Positions 34,301 through 45,605 of a stretch of 64,000 nucleotides of DNA are shown here, one piece after another. The position numbers and the translations under genes are program-made. The DNA is from Dasypus novemcinctus. Lineage: Eukaryota > Chordata > Mammalia > Cingulata > Dasypodidae. Each line of letters opens with the position of its first letter. Within the stretch, counting starts at the first letter, position 1. The stretch covers positions 27,435,294-27,499,293 of the forward strand of contig NC_080698.1 in the NCBI RefSeq assembly GCF_030445035.2, written 5' to 3'. The notes beneath the pieces were generated by a model. The model saw nothing but the letters and a program-made list of their open reading frames with translations. It had not been told where the DNA came from and made no database searches.

Positions 34301-34334
34301 TTTAGAGAGTATTAGTTTAATAAATGTAAAAGCA

Positions 34335-34480
34335 CATCCATTCCATCAAAAGAAATGACGATTAAGTACTTACTATGTACTGGGTGGTCTTTGAGGTTTG
34401 CATACTGATGCAACAGTGAACAAGATGAGCAAGTAAATAATTGAAGTAAATAATTTTTAAGTGCAACAAGTGCCAGGAAG
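34335..34480. repeat. L2-like ancient repeat
   Basis: 'attaagtacttactatgtac', then 'caacagtgaacaagatgagc' resembles the common L2-type end ('cttactatgtgccaggcact', 'acagtgaacaa'). Confidence 0.45.
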
Positions 34481-34649
34481 GAGAAATGGAGGATGTTATT
34501 TTTTCGCTATAATAAGGAAACTTGAAGTGTTTTAATGTATCTTTATTTAAAAGTCTTCTGACAATGAGTCTATTTTATAGAAATTTATGCAAAATTTGTA
34601 CAGATAAAGCCAGGATTAAACCACACATGAATAACCGAAACAAAAGGCC

Positions 34650-35038
34650 GCAAACTCAGAAACTAGCCACGCCCCCACACCCCCTCCCGCACAATAGCCA
34701 CGCCTCTTTTTTTTGCAAAACCTTTAGAATGACACCTGCCTTCACAGCCGATCTCCTGGTTCCCAGTGGAGCCTCATTTGCTCGCGAGAGTTCTTTCATT
34801 AAGGCTGCAGGAAGCGGATGTAGAGAAGAGGCGCGGAGTTTCGGTCGCGCCTTTCCTACCCGCCGCGTCTCCGGGTCCTGCTCCTCCGGCTCGCACGTGC
34901 AGTTGTTGTGCTTTACGTCACGTTGCCGCGGAAGTGCGTCTCCCTCAGGCCCCGCCCCCAAGATGGCGGCGCCCAGCGCAAGGTGTCCCGACCGGTGTCT
35001 GCTCAGCCTCAGAATATAATTTGACCGGGTCTGCGGTC
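34650..35038 (+). promoter_or_regulatory. SLC25A26: GC-rich promoter and 5' UTR of SLC25A26
   Basis: CpG-rich block with no proper TATA box. Visible motifs: 'ccacgccccc' GC boxes near 34667, E-box CACGTG at 34894-34899, CRE-like TACGTCACG at 34914-34922, ETS core in 'gcggaagtg' (GGAA 34930-34933), GC box 'ccccgcccc' near 34950-34958, and YY1-type 'aagatggcggc' at 34960-34970. ETS plus YY1 plus CRE sites are common in promoters of nuclear genes for mitochondrial proteins. Transcription probably starts around 34900-34965; this is inferred. Confidence 0.8.
34963..35019 (+). CDS. Upstream ORF in the SLC25A26 5' UTR (18 codons)
   Basis: The ATG inside the YY1-like 'aagatggcggc' has a strong context (A at -3, G at +4) and opens an 18-codon frame ending TAA at 35017-35019, 19 bases before the main ATG and in a different frame. 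It matters only if transcription starts upstream of 34963. No function for the peptide is suggested. Confidence 0.45.
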   Translation: MAAPSARCPDRCLLSLRI

Positions 35039-35071
35039 ATGGACCGACTGGGGTTCACGGCCTCGCTAGTG
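35039..35071 (+). CDS. SLC25A26: SLC25A26 exon 1 (coding part): mitochondrial SAM carrier
   Basis: Encodes MDRLGFTASLV, the first 11 residues of the mitochondrial S-adenosylmethionine carrier (human form, from memory, MDRPGFVAALV). The protein sits in the inner mitochondrial membrane and exchanges cytosolic SAM for matrix S-adenosylhomocysteine, supplying mitochondrial methylation. The ATG has a good context (G at -3, G at +4). The exon ends in phase 0 at a consensus donor, GTG|gtgagt, and joins exon 2, where [10 protein letters not shown] continues the first transmembrane helix. There is no cleavable presequence, as usual for this family. The gene reads to the right, with the other exons beyond 52380. 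Confidence 0.93.
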
Positions 35072-36162
35072 GTGAGTGTCGGGCTGTGGGGGCGCTCGGA
35101 GTGCCGAAGTCTGGCCCTGGTGAGCCCTTGGGGGCTCTTTTCTACAAGAGTACTTTTTTCCAGTTTCGATCGCTGGACCGTTCTTGGGGTCACCCGCCGC
35201 CAGTTCTGGGAGGGAGCGAGGGCTCCTCGGCCGCCGTCCTGGCTTCCTTTACCGCAAGCGGGCTTTCCTTGAGGGTGGAGAGGAGAGGACTTGACTCACT
35301 CCCCCTAATTCAACAGTTAACCACCCAACCCCATTCTGGAGAACTTGAGAATTAAAGAAAATGCGTAACTAAGCAAAACTCCTCACTCAAATTGTTCGCA
35401 GCCCCCCGTCCAACACTTTTGTCCTTTGACTCTATCTCTTTTAAGTTCGGAAAATGACATATGTTGTCATTCATTTAGTACATAATTGAGCCGATTATTC
35501 GGCTCTAAGCAGTCTTCTAGGCTTTGGGTAAAAATCGATGAGCAAAAATAGACATAGCGCCGGACCTCGGGAAGTCAGTAGGCCAGGCTGAGTACTTAGA
35601 TGCTTAGAAAACGATGGAAATCAACATATTTTAACAACAAAAGCCAAAACAAACAAACCAAAAACACAAACATAAAAACAAAAAAAATTATTTAACAAAA
35701 ATTTTAGCGCCCCTATTATGGCTAGTCCAATAGGGGATGTTTGATATGGCATTGAATACAAGAGAGTGATTACCTACATAAAAAGCCTCTCACAGTAGGC
35801 TATGGAGGCCTAGAGGAATTTATTCATTTAATTATCAGGTGTTGAGATAACAGGAGAACTAGAAAGCCTGCTTACGTGGGTCGGGTGGTGGAGAATAGTA
35901 AAATAGCTTTTAAAATAATAGTAAAATGGCTTGTAATAATAAAATGGCTCAGCATGTTATGGGAGTATGAGGAAAGAGTGATTGTAGAGAGGTTTGGAAA
36001 GATTTCTTAGCAGAACTGAGGTATATGTTGAGACTTCGTATAAGCTGTGTCTTAGAGATAAAGCGGAATTTGTTGCTATTTTCAAGTTTTCCTGTTTAGC
36101 TAGAGACAGCAATAGTAGTTTTGATAACTAATATACTTATGCCAGCAACTGGGGTAAGTTCT

Positions 36163-36243
36163 TTTCTTTCTTTTTTTAATTGTATTTTTTTGAAGATACA
36201 TAGGTCACAAAAAATGTTACATTAAAAAATATAAGAGGTTCCT
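36163..36243 (-). mobile_element. Very short LINE-1 3' end insertion
   Basis: About 80 bp: a T-rich tail, then 'gaagatacataggtcacaaa' and 'aatgttacattaaaaaatat'. It is flanked by 'ggggtaagttctttt' and 'ggggtgagttctttcc', a slightly diverged target duplication. Confidence 0.6.
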
Positions 36244-36264
36244 GGGGTGAGTTCTTTCCATGCA

Positions 36265-36646
36265 TTCTCTAGTTTATTTATTTGTTTGTTTGTTTATTTC
36301 TCTACGCTTCCCCCCTCCCCGGTTGTCTGTTCTCTGTGTCTATTTGCTGCGTCTTCTTTGTCCTCTTCGGTTGTTGTGAGCGGCCCGGCAATCTGTGTTT
36401 GTTTTTGTTGCCTCATCTTGTGTCAGTTCTCCGTGTGGGCGGCGCCATTTTTAGGCAGGCTGCACTTTCTTTCCGGCTGGGCCGCTCTCCTTAGGAGGGA
36501 CACCCCTGCGTGGCACGGCACTCCTTGCGCGCATCAGCACTGCGCATGGGCCAGCTCCACACGGGGTCAAGGAGGCCCGGGGTTTGAACCGCGGACCTCC
36601 CATGTGGTAGACAGACGCCCTAACCACTGGGCCAAGTCCGCTTCCC
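36265..36646 (-). mobile_element. DAS-type SINE, second head type
   Basis: Antisense, from the 'tttatttgtttgtttgttta' tail to the head 'ggccaagtccgcttccc'. The flanks 'tgcattctctagttta' and 'tgcattatccagttta' are a diverged target duplication inside the MIR. The middle lacks about 35 bp of the body. Confidence 0.8.
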
Positions 36647-36831
36647 TGCATTATCCAGTTTAATTCTCACAGACAATTGAAGGCTTATTCTAGTTTTGCA
36701 AATGAGAGAACTAGAGTACAGAGATGTTAAATAACTTGTTGGAAGTCACACAATTGAGTATGTAAGTGCTAGAACTTAGATTCCAACCCAGGTGGTGTAA
36801 CCCTGGAGCCTTTGGTTACTTTTTTTTTTTT

Positions 36832-36920
36832 TATATACTGGGGCTGGGATTTAACCCTGGCCCTTATATGTGGCTCATATGTGGGAAGCCAGAACACAAC
36901 CACTGAGCCACATTGGCTTC
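36832..36920 (-). mobile_element. Short tRNA-only SINE
   Basis: Antisense tRNA-like unit 'tactggggctgggatttaac', then 'cactgagccacattggcttc'. Confidence 0.6.
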
Positions 36921-36989
36921 CATGAGCTGTTTTGTTTTGTTTTGTTTTTCATGGTGTTTGCTTCTTGTTCGTTTTTTTTGTTTTTTGTT

Positions 36990-37077
36990 TTGTTTTTTAG
37001 GAGGCAAGGAGTACTGAACCCCGGACCTCCCATATGGGAAGCAAGCACTCAACCGCTTGACCCATATCTGCTCCCCT
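36990..37077 (-). mobile_element. Short tRNA-only SINE
   Basis: Antisense unit 'aggaggcaaggagtactgaa', then 'gcttgacccatatctgctcc', right after the previous copy. Confidence 0.6.
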
Positions 37078-37334
37078 TTAATTACTTCTTGATACAGTTG
37101 CCAATGTCAGCACCTGTTACAGTTGCTAAAAACAGATGAGTGTAGAGTTGACAAAAGAATATATATATGTAATTAAAATATACTGCACATGCAGAAAAAT
37201 GTCCCCTCTTTTTTTCAATGTAGTTATAGAAGGAACAATTAGAAACAATGGTTGGAAAGTTTCAAGGAAATTACATTTCATTCTAGCTTAAGGAATAATA
37301 TTTTATTCTGCAGCATGCAGTTTATCTGTCATGT

Positions 37335-37700
37335 GCTCTGCCCACTGGGCCCTGTGATAGGCTTGGAGATACTGTGATGCACAAATCCAATGCCATCTTG
37401 ATGGCGCCGCAGGGAGAAAGGCCAACAAAGAAAACAAACAGTTGCAGCATGTAGTAAAATGCTATTATAGAAATGAACTGAGGGTGTGATGGAATGTAGA
37501 GTAATAATGGAGAGCTTGCTTTAGATGGAGTAACCAAGAAGGGCTCTAAGGAGGTAACATTTAATCTAAGACCTAAGAGATGGAAAAGGGTTAAGCATTC
37601 TGAAAAGCAGAGGGCAAAGTTTAGCCAGAGAAAGCAGGGTGTGTGAAGCTGTCAGGTGGAGGGAGCTTAGTATGTTGAACTGTTGGCTGAGGGTGAGGAT
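37335..37700. repeat. L2-like ancient repeat
   Basis: 'gccctgtgataggcttggag', then 'gggctctaaggaggtaacat', 'taagacctaagagatggaaa' and 'cattctgaaaagcagagg' follow the order of mammalian L2 3' sequence. Confidence 0.45.
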
Positions 37701-38889
37701 CATGTGTCAGGGGATGATGCTGAAGAGGTAGGCAGAGCCTGTTGAGGTGGAACTTTGTGGGACATGGAAAAGAATTTGGATTTTATTTCAAGTATAAAGG
37801 ATGCCACTAGAAGGTTTTACATCAAATTAGTCCAGCAATGGAGGGGCTTTTTTTTTTTTTCTTTAAAGTTAGGAATGCCTTTGAGGTAAGCTGAGCACTT
37901 CCTAGGGAAGTCTGCTTTGCTTACTACTTACTATATTACCAGTGACTGGCACTTGTAGGCACTAAACACTATTGTTGAATGAATGAATGGTAGGCCTAGA
38001 TATTTGCTGACGTCATGGAACTCTGTTTCCAGGATAAATGAGGTAATATTAAACATGGAACACAGAGTCTGACATGTAGCAGGTATTGAAAGTTTCCTTT
38101 CCTAAAGTTTCATAAAGAGGACTGAAGGGCTGTAGAGTATAATAAGGGGAGAGGCCTGGGATGATTTGTGAATTTTACATCATCAGTCAAGGTTAGTGTT
38201 CCTCTGGGATGTAGAGTGGGCTATTCAGAAAGAAACTCTCAAAGAGTTCATTGATCGTTGCAGGCTTTTAGGAAGGCAATTCTGAACAAAGTGTTACTAA
38301 CTTAAAGATGTTCATAACATTTAATTCAACAAAGAAAATAGAAAGTCACTTAAACAAGGAACAAAAAGGAAATGTTAGGTAAATAATGTTAGATCCTTTA
38401 GTGGGCTAGTCTGGGGCCATTAAAAATAGTGCTTGTGAGGAGTATGTGCTGTGGAAATGTGGAAAATGTTTATGTCCTAAAATTAGGAAAAAAATTACAA
38501 AATTGTACATGTATACGTTTTTTTAATGCCTAGTTAAAACTATGTAAAAAATTATTCCATTCGTATAAGAAAGCTAGATCTGCAAATACCACCTAAGTAT
38601 TTTTGATTGTAGGATTACATTTTCTCCTTATTTAATGCAAAATATAATTTATTTTTTAATAGCATATCCATCATCACACCTCTCGCTTCCTGAACTTCCT
38701 ACCCAGTTCAGTTTTATTTCATTGGCATTGTAGTTTATCAGTTCCTCTAGCTTGTTACTTAAAGAAATGAAATAAAAAACATCTCTGGTGCAGTTGCTTT
38801 TGAACCAGTCCTAGGTTAAAGGTGAAGGGACTTTGGCCAGTATGGGTGCTATAGGCAGTCCTCACTTTGCATGGTAGTGTGGAACAGTA

Positions 38890-38970
38890 AAAATGACTGC
38901 AGGGGCGTGGTTGAATGCTTGCCATGTGGGAGGTCCCGGTTTCGCCTCCCAGTGCCTCCTAAAAACAAAA
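38890..38970 (+). mobile_element. Short tRNA-only SINE
   Basis: Sense unit 'gaatgcttgccatgtgggag', then 'tgcctcctaaaaacaaaaaa'. Confidence 0.55.
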
Positions 38971-38999
38971 AAACAAACAATAAGCAAACAAACCAAAAA

Positions 39000-39108
39000 G
39001 CCAGCTGAGGGGAGCCAACTCAGAGGAGACTCAATGGTTGAACTCCAGCTTCTCACCCATGAGGTCCTGGGTTCAATCCCTGGCTCAGGTACCTTAAAAA
39101 AAAAAAAG
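39000..39108 (+). mobile_element. Short tRNA-only SINE, diverged
   Basis: Sense unit with the B-box-like 'gggttcaatccctgg' at 39068-39082 and a 12-A tail. Confidence 0.55.
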
Positions 39109-39474
39109 ACTGTGCAAGCTGAAACTATGCAAGGCAATTGTAATCCATGGGGAAAATTGCAGTTATTTCATGACCTTTAAATTTTTTTGTCAAAACATTA
39201 AAAACTCTTAATAGTGGTTATAAGCATATAGAGAAATGGAAAAAAATAGTAAAACTAATATTTATGTCCTGTAAAAGTAGAAACATTAAGAATTTAGGTC
39301 TTTGTGAAAAACTAATCAAGAGTAGTTTGAACAGTACTTGCTTTTATCTCATCTTTTAGCATATAACACAGAGCAAGTATCTTTTCTATGCCTTAGCAAA
39401 TTATCTTCACTGCTTTTTAAGTTTGGATTAGCTTCCAACATTTTATCTTTTGTGCTTTCAAAGATGAATGTTGG

Positions 39475-39888
39475 GCCAAGTCCGCCTACCACGTGGGAGG
39501 TCCGCAATTCAAACCCTGGGCCTCCTTGACCCCTGTGGAGCTGGCCCATGCACAGTGCTGATGCGCCCCATGCACAGTGCTGATGCGCGCAAGGAGTGCC
39601 CTGCCACACAGGGGTGTCCCCGCATAGGGGAGCCCCATGCTCAAGGAGTGCACCCCATAAGGAGAGCTGCCCAGCGCGAAAGAAAGTTCAGCCTGCCCAG
39701 GAGTGGTGGCTGCACACACGGAGAGCTGACACAACAATATGAGGCAACAAAAAGAAACACAGATTCTGGGTGCTGCTGATAAGGATGGAAGCGGTCACAG
39801 AAGAAAACACAGAGAATGGACACAGAGAGCAGACATCTTGGGGGAGGGGGGGAGGTTGAGAAGGGGAGAGAAATAAATAAAAAAAAAA
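39475..39888 (+). mobile_element. Young DAS-type SINE with deleted promoter head and target duplication
   Basis: Flanked by 'aagatgaatgttgg' at 39461-39474 and an identical 39888-39901. The tRNA-like A-box part is missing: the copy starts 'gccaagtccgcctaccacgt', then the B-box-like 'attcaaaccctggg'. The body carries a local duplication of 'ccatgcacagtgctgatgcg' (39546-39590). Confidence 0.85.
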
Positions 39889-40089
39889 AGATGAATGTTG
39901 GCACTGCCTGCCCCCCCAGCTGTAGTGAGGTGGTTCTGAAAAAGCTGGGTGGTAATGTCTTTTCACTGGACCTAGCCTTCTGCTAAATCACTGGCAGAAG
40001 GAAACTTGAGGGAAACAGTGTGGGTTATGCTTAGGTTCGGTAAGGAAATAGAAGAAAAGTAAGAACGAAATATTAGATGGTAATTTTTT

Positions 40090-40145
40090 TTTGAATAGGA
40101 AGTACTGGAGATTGAACCCAGCACCTTGTACAAGTGAAACAGGCG
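40090..40145 (-). mobile_element. Short tRNA-only SINE fragment
   Basis: 'aggaagtactggagattgaa', then 'ttgtacaagtgaaacaggc' in antisense. Confidence 0.5.
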
Positions 40146-42115
40146 CGATTTTGTGTGACTTGCATCTTTTTGGCATTTAAATCAGAGTGAGCAAGTCTTC
40201 CATTTCTGCTTGTGACTGGGCTAGGCAGGAAATCTCCTAGACACAGAATATTCTGTATTTTGGTCAGCTAGTGGAGCATTAGGCTTTCGTGGGAGGGATG
40301 TTTCCCTTGAGAAGCCACATTAATGTTCTGGCTGGTTCTTCTTAAGTATCTTTTAGGCCAGTGGCTTGTGATAATTTTGCTAAGTTAAATCAGACGAGAG
40401 ATTTGGTTTTGTCCTATAGCTGAGCAGCAGTGATTCTTTTTCTCTTTGTCACAGTTGTCATGCCAGCCTCCTTTTTAGAAAAAAAAGTTTTATAGCATGT
40501 AATCTGACCTTTTAAACTCCCAGAGTAATTCCTTTCTATAACTTATATCCAGTTTTTACATTTATTAAGTTAGAGATGAGCATTTCATCTATATGATATC
40601 AGGATTTTATTGAATTATTATACTATAATGAGGCTTCTTGGTTTCTGGCCTGTGCTCTGTTTCTTGAATTTTGTCTAGTTCTTAACTTATGTTTCCAGTG
40701 TAAGCTATCAGAAATAATGAAACCTACCTTTGTCTGCTAACCATTTTGGTAAGTGACCATCAATAAAACAAACTTCCCATGTTAAAGGATAAAAGAATTT
40801 ATAGAATTTCTTAGAATTCAATTATATTGACTTATTTTTTTTTACATAATTTAAGTAGATTGAATTGGACCATTTTATTCTCAGAGGATAAGAATTCTGA
40901 TAAAAGAAGGGTTAGAGAACAATGCATGCCAAATAGATTAAAAAGAATAATCAACCTATTGATTAAAATTTAGTGGTAGATGGCAAGCACCTCCTCTCTG
41001 CACCTTCTCCTAAGATTGACATAAAAATTAGAATGAAGTGTAGCATATTTTTAAGGAATTGAGTCATATCAGACATTCTTACCAGGATTTTATTATTTCC
41101 ATGTTTGAGAAAATGAGGAGGTAGGCAAAATATTTTGTCTACATGCTGAATTTCATAAGTCCTTTAAAAGGTAAAGTATAGAATCTTGCAAAAGTTTTCT
41201 TTTATTACCTTCCTATATTACTTGTGAACCTTTTTCCATGATTTAGAAAGGCCACCTTTAAATCCAGAAAGAAGTCATGCAAGAAATCCTGCTTGTTCTC
41301 CACTGGCACATTTCTGAGCTCTTTTGGTGATACCCTTTTAAGTTGTTCAGAGATTAGAAAGCATTGGTAAGTCCTTGCATGACTTACCATATGACCGATC
41401 ATATGGTAGAGAATTAATGTTTTTGGTAGTGTACATTTTTAGTGAAAACTAATTTTTAATATTTTAAGTATGTTAATTAATTTAAAAATAGTCATTATTG
41501 GATTTCTCACAAGTGTAGTTTTGTTTTTCCAATTAACTCTTGGAGAGGTTTTATGGTAAGTGGCAAGTAGATAGTGTTTGCTAGGTATTAGTTTTTGTAC
41601 CACCTGATCATTTTGTCATCTCAGAAGATGGAAATAACTGATCACTTTGATCTTTGCCGGTGTGGTTTTGAATAATATGGATTATACTTTTTCAGTGTCA
41701 TGGAAAATACAGTTCTTAAATGTGTATTTTAACTTTTTTTTTTTAAATTAGAGAAGTTGTGAGTTTACAGAAAACCATGCATAACATTCAGGATTCCCAT
41801 ATATGCCCTATTATTAATACCGTGCATTGGTGTGGTACATTTGTGGTAATTGATGAGAGCACATTTTTATACTTGTGTTATTAACTATACTCCACTGTTT
41901 AGCTTAGGGTTCACTGTGTTGTGCAGGTCCACGGATTTAAAAAAACTTTTTTCTAATAACATAAATAACACCTAAAATTTCCTTTTGAACTACATTCATA
42001 TATAACTCTTTTTTCTTAAGTATGTTCTCAAAGTTGTGCTACCATCACCGCCATCTATTACCAAAACTTTCCCATCATACTGAATAGAAACCCTGTACAT
42101 TTTAACCCTTAACTC

Positions 42116-42655
42116 CTGTGGCAGTTTGATATTATTTATGAATTCCAGGAAGAGATATTGATTATGTTTGTAAACTGGTCTGTTCCTCTGGATTTGAGTC
42201 CCTTTGATTGTATTAGATTCAGCTGAGATGCCTTTGATTAAATTATGTTAAGATTAGGGCTCTGATTATACTGCATCGTTAGGGCATGCAGGGTTGAGTC
42301 CCCACCCCCTTGGTGGGCTATATATAAATGGATGCTTAATCAAGAATATGGAAGTAGATACACAGAGAAGAACACAGAGAAATAGAGAGCACCACCATAG
42401 ACACGGTAGAGGCCCCAGGGAGAGAGAGGAGCCTTATGTTAGCCTACAGCTGAGATCAGAAGAAGCTTGGACCACAGAGCCTCACAGAGACTGGCAGCCT
42501 TCTTGTTCCAACACGTGGCAATGGTTGGTGAGGGAAGTAACTTATTCTTTATGGCCTTGTGACTATAAGCTTCTACCCCAAATAAATACCCTTTATAAAA
42601 GCCAAAAGATTTTTGGTACTTTGCGTCAGCACTGCTTTTGACTGATCCCTATTTC
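42116..42655 (+). mobile_element. MaLR-like LTR (xenarthran family), complete copy
   Basis: It runs from 'tgtggcagtttgatattatt' to 'tcagcactgcttttgactga'. Internal blocks 'gtccccacccccttggtggg', 'agagagaggagcc' and 'aataaataccctttataaaa' (with AATAAA near 42580). This is the longest copy of the family at 3325 and 9212. Confidence 0.6.
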
Positions 42656-43160
42656 CAACTCCCAACCTGTCCCCTGGTAACCTATATGCTAGAGTCTCTG
42701 ACTCTGAATTTGCTTGTACTAATTATTTCATATCAGTGATATCATACAATATTTGTTCTTTTGTGTGGCTTATTTCTCTCAACGTGATGTCTTCAAGGTT
42801 CATCCATGTTGTTGCAGGTATCAGAACTTCAATCCTTTTTATGGCTAATATTCTATTGTGTTTATCTTATTTTGTTTATCCATTCATCGGTTGATGGACA
42901 GTTGGGTTACTTCCACCTTTTGGCAATTGTGAATAATGCCACTATAAACATCTGTGTGCAAAACTTGTTTGAGTCCCTGCTTTCAAATTCTTTGGGTATA
43001 TACCTAAAAGTGGAGTTGCTAGGTCATATGGTAATTCCATACTTTCTGAGGGAAATTCCAAACTGTTTTCCACAGTGGCTGCACCAGTTAGCATTCCTAC
43101 CAGCAATGAATTAGTGTTCCTTTTACAGTCTTTCCAACACTTGTAATTTTCCATTTTTTA

Positions 43161-43555
43161 TTTTTTATTTATTTTTTATTTTTATTTTTTTTAAAGATTT
43201 ATTTATTTATTTAATTCCCCCCCCCTACCCTAGTTGTCTGTTCTTGGTGTCTATTTGCTGCGTCTTGTTTCTTTGTCCGCTTCTGTTGTTGTCAGCAGCA
43301 CGGGAAGTGTGGGTGGCGCCATTCCTGGGCAGGCTGCACTTTCTTTTTCACGCTGGGCGGCTCTCCTCACGGGTGCACTCCTTGCGCGTGGGGCTCCCCC
43401 ACGCGGGGGTCACCTTTGCGTGGCACGGCACTCCTTGCGTGCATCAGCACTGCGCATGGCCAGCTCCACACGGGTCAAGGAGGCCCAGGGTTTGAACCAC
43501 GGACCTCCCATATGGTAGACGGACGCCCTAACCACTGGGCCAAAGTCCGTTTCCC
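43161..43555 (-). mobile_element. DAS-type SINE, second head type, with target duplication
   Basis: Antisense copy with its tail at the left and head 'gggccaaagtccgtttccc' at the right. Flanked by 'aattttccatttttta' (43145-43160) and the same at 43556-43571, inside the L1. Confidence 0.9.
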
Positions 43556-44454
43556 AATTTTCCATTTTTTAAATGGTAAACATTTTAGTGGGTGATAAAT
43601 GATATCTCACTGTGGTTTTGATTTGCATTTCCCTAATGGCTAATGATATTGCATTTCCCTTTTCATGTGCTTTTTAGCCGTTTGTATAACTTTTTTGGAG
43701 AAATGTCTGTTCAAGGCTTTTGCCCATTTTTTAATTGGGTTGCTTATCTTTTTGTTGTTGAGTTGAATGATTTCTTTATATATTCTGGCTATTGAACCCT
43801 TATCAGATATGTAGTTTCCAAATATTTTCTCCCATTGTATAGATTGTCATTTTACTTTCATGAAAAAGGCACAAAGTTTTAAATTTTAATGAGGTCCCGT
43901 TTGTCTATTTTTTCTTTAGTTGTTTGTGCTTTGGGTGTAAAGTCTAAGAAACTATTGCCTAACACAAGGTCCTAAAGATGTTCTCTGCTTTCTTCCAGGA
44001 GTTTGATAGTTATGGCTCCAATAATTAGGCCTTTGATCTTTTTTTTATTTAAGATTTTATTTATTTCTAAATTTATTTTATTTATTTCATTTGTGCATAT
44101 TGAGGAAGTTCCTTCTATTTCTAGTTTTTAAGAGAAGTGCTGGATTCTCTAATGCCTTTTCTCTGTCAGTTGATACAATCCTGTTGTTTTTTCATTATAT
44201 ACTGTGGAGTATTATATTAATTAATTTTCTTATGTTGACCCACCCTTGCATATCTGGGATAAATCCCACTTGGTCATATAATTCTTTTAATGTGCTCTTG
44301 GATTCAGTTTGCTAATATTTTATTGAGGATTTTTTTCTTCTATATTCATAAGAGGTATTGATCTGCAGTTTTCTTTGTGATATCTTTTACATTTTTACAT
44401 TTTTAATAGATAATAGATTCACCTTTCTTTAAAACTCAAAAAATAGGAAAAGTT

Positions 44455-45435
44455 ACCCGTCACTTAGAAAATTGCTTTGTAGGGTTGGAGAGGATGTGGA
44501 GAAATAGGAACACTCATTCATGGTGGGAATGTAAAATGGTACAGAAGCTGTGGAAAACAGAAAGTTAAGTGTGGAATTACTGTATGATCTAGCAATCCCA
44601 TTCCTGGATATATACCTAAAAGAATTAAAGCAGAGTCTTGAACAGATTTGTGCACATTGATGCGCACAGTGGCATTATTTACAATTGCCAAAAGATGGAA
44701 GCAACCCAAGTGTCTATCAAGTGATGAATGGATAAACAAAATGTGGCGTATACATGCAATGGAATATGATTCAGCCATGAAAAGGAATGAAGTTCTGATA
44801 AATGCTGCAACAATGATGAACTTTGACCTAATCATGTTGAGTGAAACAAGCCAGACACAAAAGGGCAAATATTATGTCATCTCACCGATATGAAATAAGT
44901 ACAAAAAGTTAATTCATAGTAAGCAGTTAGAATAAAGATCACCAAGGGATGAGGTGGTGGTAGGGAATGGGGAGTTAATGCTTAATTGGTACAGAGTTTC
45001 TACTTGGGATGATGGAAGTTTTGGTGATGGTAGCACAACATTGTGAATGTATTTAATATCACTGAATTGGTATAGAGTTTCTACTTGGGATGATGGAAGT
45101 TTGGATGATGGTAGCACAACATTGTGAATGTATTTAATACCACTGAATTATATCTTTGAATATGGTTAAAAAGGGGAAATTGTAGGTGGTATGTATGTTA
45201 TTAAAATAAAAAGAAACATAGGACTGTACAACACAGTGCACTGTAATATAAACTATGGACTATGTAGTTCATAGTACAATTCTAGTGATATTGTTTCATG
45301 ACTTGTACGAAAGATGCCACACTAATGCAGTATCAGTAATAGGGAAACCTGTATGGGGTGGGTATATGGGAATTCTTTATTTCTGCATGATTTTTCTGTA
45401 AAGTTTTCTAATAAAAACTTCTTTAATACAATTTT
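44455..45435 (+). mobile_element. LINE-1 3' end, sense
   Basis: 'gggaatgtaaaatggtacag', 'tgatctagcaatcccattcc', 'aaaagatggaagcaacccaa', 'gtgaaacaagccagacacaa' and 'gcacaacattgtgaatgtat' are the end of ORF2 and the 3' UTR of an L1 in sense. It contains an 81-bp tandem duplication and ends near 'taataaaaacttctt'. Confidence 0.8.
44984..45145 (+). repeat. 81-bp tandem duplication in L1 3' UTR
   Basis: Units 44984-45064 and 45065-45145 ('aattggtacagagtttctac' and 'aattggtatagagtttctac') differ at only a few bases. Confidence 0.85.
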
Positions 45436-45605
45436 TTTGGGCTAAATTTTTCTAATAAAAAAGTACCATGTCAGAACCACATCTTTGTTAGGGTTTCCTT
45501 TTTGTTCTGTCATGCTTACTGTAACTTTTTTTAGGGTAATTTAAAAAAAATTAATTTTTTAAACATTTTAAGCAGTTTCTTTTTTTTAAACAAATCAATT
45601 TTATT

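Larger units (their letters stand above)
36120..36830 (-). repeat. MIR split by an L1 end and a SINE
   Basis: Antisense MIR. 'tgccagcaactggggtaagt' resumes at 36243 as 'tggggtgagttctttccatg' and again at 36650 as 'tatccagtttaattctcaca', ending 'agattccaacccaggt' near 36795. The two interruptions are separate insertions, each with target duplications. Confidence 0.65.
41735..44440 (-). mobile_element. LINE-1 3' half, antisense, with two insertions
   Basis: 41735-42115 is 3' UTR ('gtgagtttacagaaaaccat'). 42656-43160 and 43556-44440 are ORF2 C-terminal and reverse-transcriptase-proximal sequence ('cattcatcggttgatggaca', 'ttggcaattgtgaataatgc', 'ttgatttgcatttccctaat'). It is interrupted by an LTR-like repeat (42116-42655) and a SINE (43161-43555). 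All frames are broken. Confidence 0.75.

Noticed and set aside
34522-35019. 165-codon plus-strand frame across the promoter
   Set aside because: It lies in the CpG-rich promoter, where stops are rare by composition. Only its last 18 codons, from 34963, form a plausible uORF.
34766-35272. 168-codon frame containing the SLC25A26 start, with an N-terminal extension and read-through after exon 1
   Set aside because: The conserved protein begins at the ATG at 35039 and leaves the frame at the gtgagt donor at 35072. The extension is non-coding promoter and the rest is intron.
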